Positions 7,001 to 7,070 of a stretch of DNA of 7,070 nt are shown piece by piece. Position numbers and translations under genes: made by a program. The first letter of the stretch is position 1, and each line of letters starts with the position of its first letter. The DNA is from Gammaproteobacteria bacterium (GTDB lineage: Bacteria > Pseudomonadota > Gammaproteobacteria > Steroidobacterales > SZUA-146). Under the pieces are notes generated by a model that did no database searches, had not been told where the DNA came from, and worked only from the letters and a program-made list of their open reading frames with translations. Location: the NCBI GenBank assembly GCA_003228965.1, contig QIGP01000032.1, positions 1 to 7,070 of the forward strand, written 5' to 3'.

Positions 7001-7070
7001 TATATGGACTCCTCCCTATTTGCAAGAGAAAGGCGACAGTAACCGGATAGAAGCACGTGCGTATATACGG
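7001..7070. other. Window end: non-coding, short palindromes and a repeated 9-mer
   Basis: No gene is visible. GCACGTGC (7053-7060) and CGTATATACG (7060-7069) are perfect palindromes lying side by side, and TGCGTATAT occurs at 6997-7005 and again at 7058-7066. The stretch may continue the repeat-rich region that begins at 6941. Its function is unknown. Confidence 0.4.

Overview
The window looks like part of a proteobacterial chromosome, most likely a marine-type gammaproteobacterium. Evidence is the long TonB-dependent outer-membrane receptor with a Sec signal and an EEVIITGSR TonB box, the fused bacterial form of aconitase X, and a secreted M14 metallocarboxypeptidase with Ig-like and adhesion-type C-terminal domains. 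The taxonomic call is inference from gene content. There are no RNA genes, CRISPR arrays or recognisable transposases.

Layout from left to right. (1) Bases 2-1375, plus strand: an aconitase X gene that enters from upstream and is interrupted by one in-frame TGA at 950-952; homology-like sequence continues in the same frame on both sides. (2) Bases 1376-1574: a short convergent intergenic stretch with a strong hairpin at 1530-1557. It has a T-tract for the minus-strand gene and a shorter one for the plus strand. (3) Bases 1575-4490, minus strand: an intact 971-residue TonB-dependent receptor. (4) Bases 4491-4928: a 438-base divergent intergenic region with a good ribosome binding site for the receptor and a possible extended -10 promoter for the peptidase. 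(5) Bases 4929-6958, plus strand: a secreted zinc carboxypeptidase. Its reading frame is broken twice at homopolymers (a G7 run at 5075-5081 and a C4 run at 6376-6379) and it is cut short inside its last domain. (6) Bases 6941-7070: imperfect 25-base tandem repeats and small palindromes, which the end of the peptidase frame runs into.

Functionally this could be a protein or amino-acid scavenging neighbourhood: an exported carboxypeptidase, an outer-membrane importer and an enzyme family that dehydrates cis-3-hydroxy-L-proline. The genes sit on alternating strands and are not an operon, so a shared pathway is only a guess.

The main surprise is that both flanking genes carry simple lesions (one nonsense codon, two single-base insertions, one truncation) while the 2.9-kb receptor between them is clean. 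Either the locus is decaying or the sequence has errors; the window alone cannot decide. I did not find convincing evidence of a new molecular system here.
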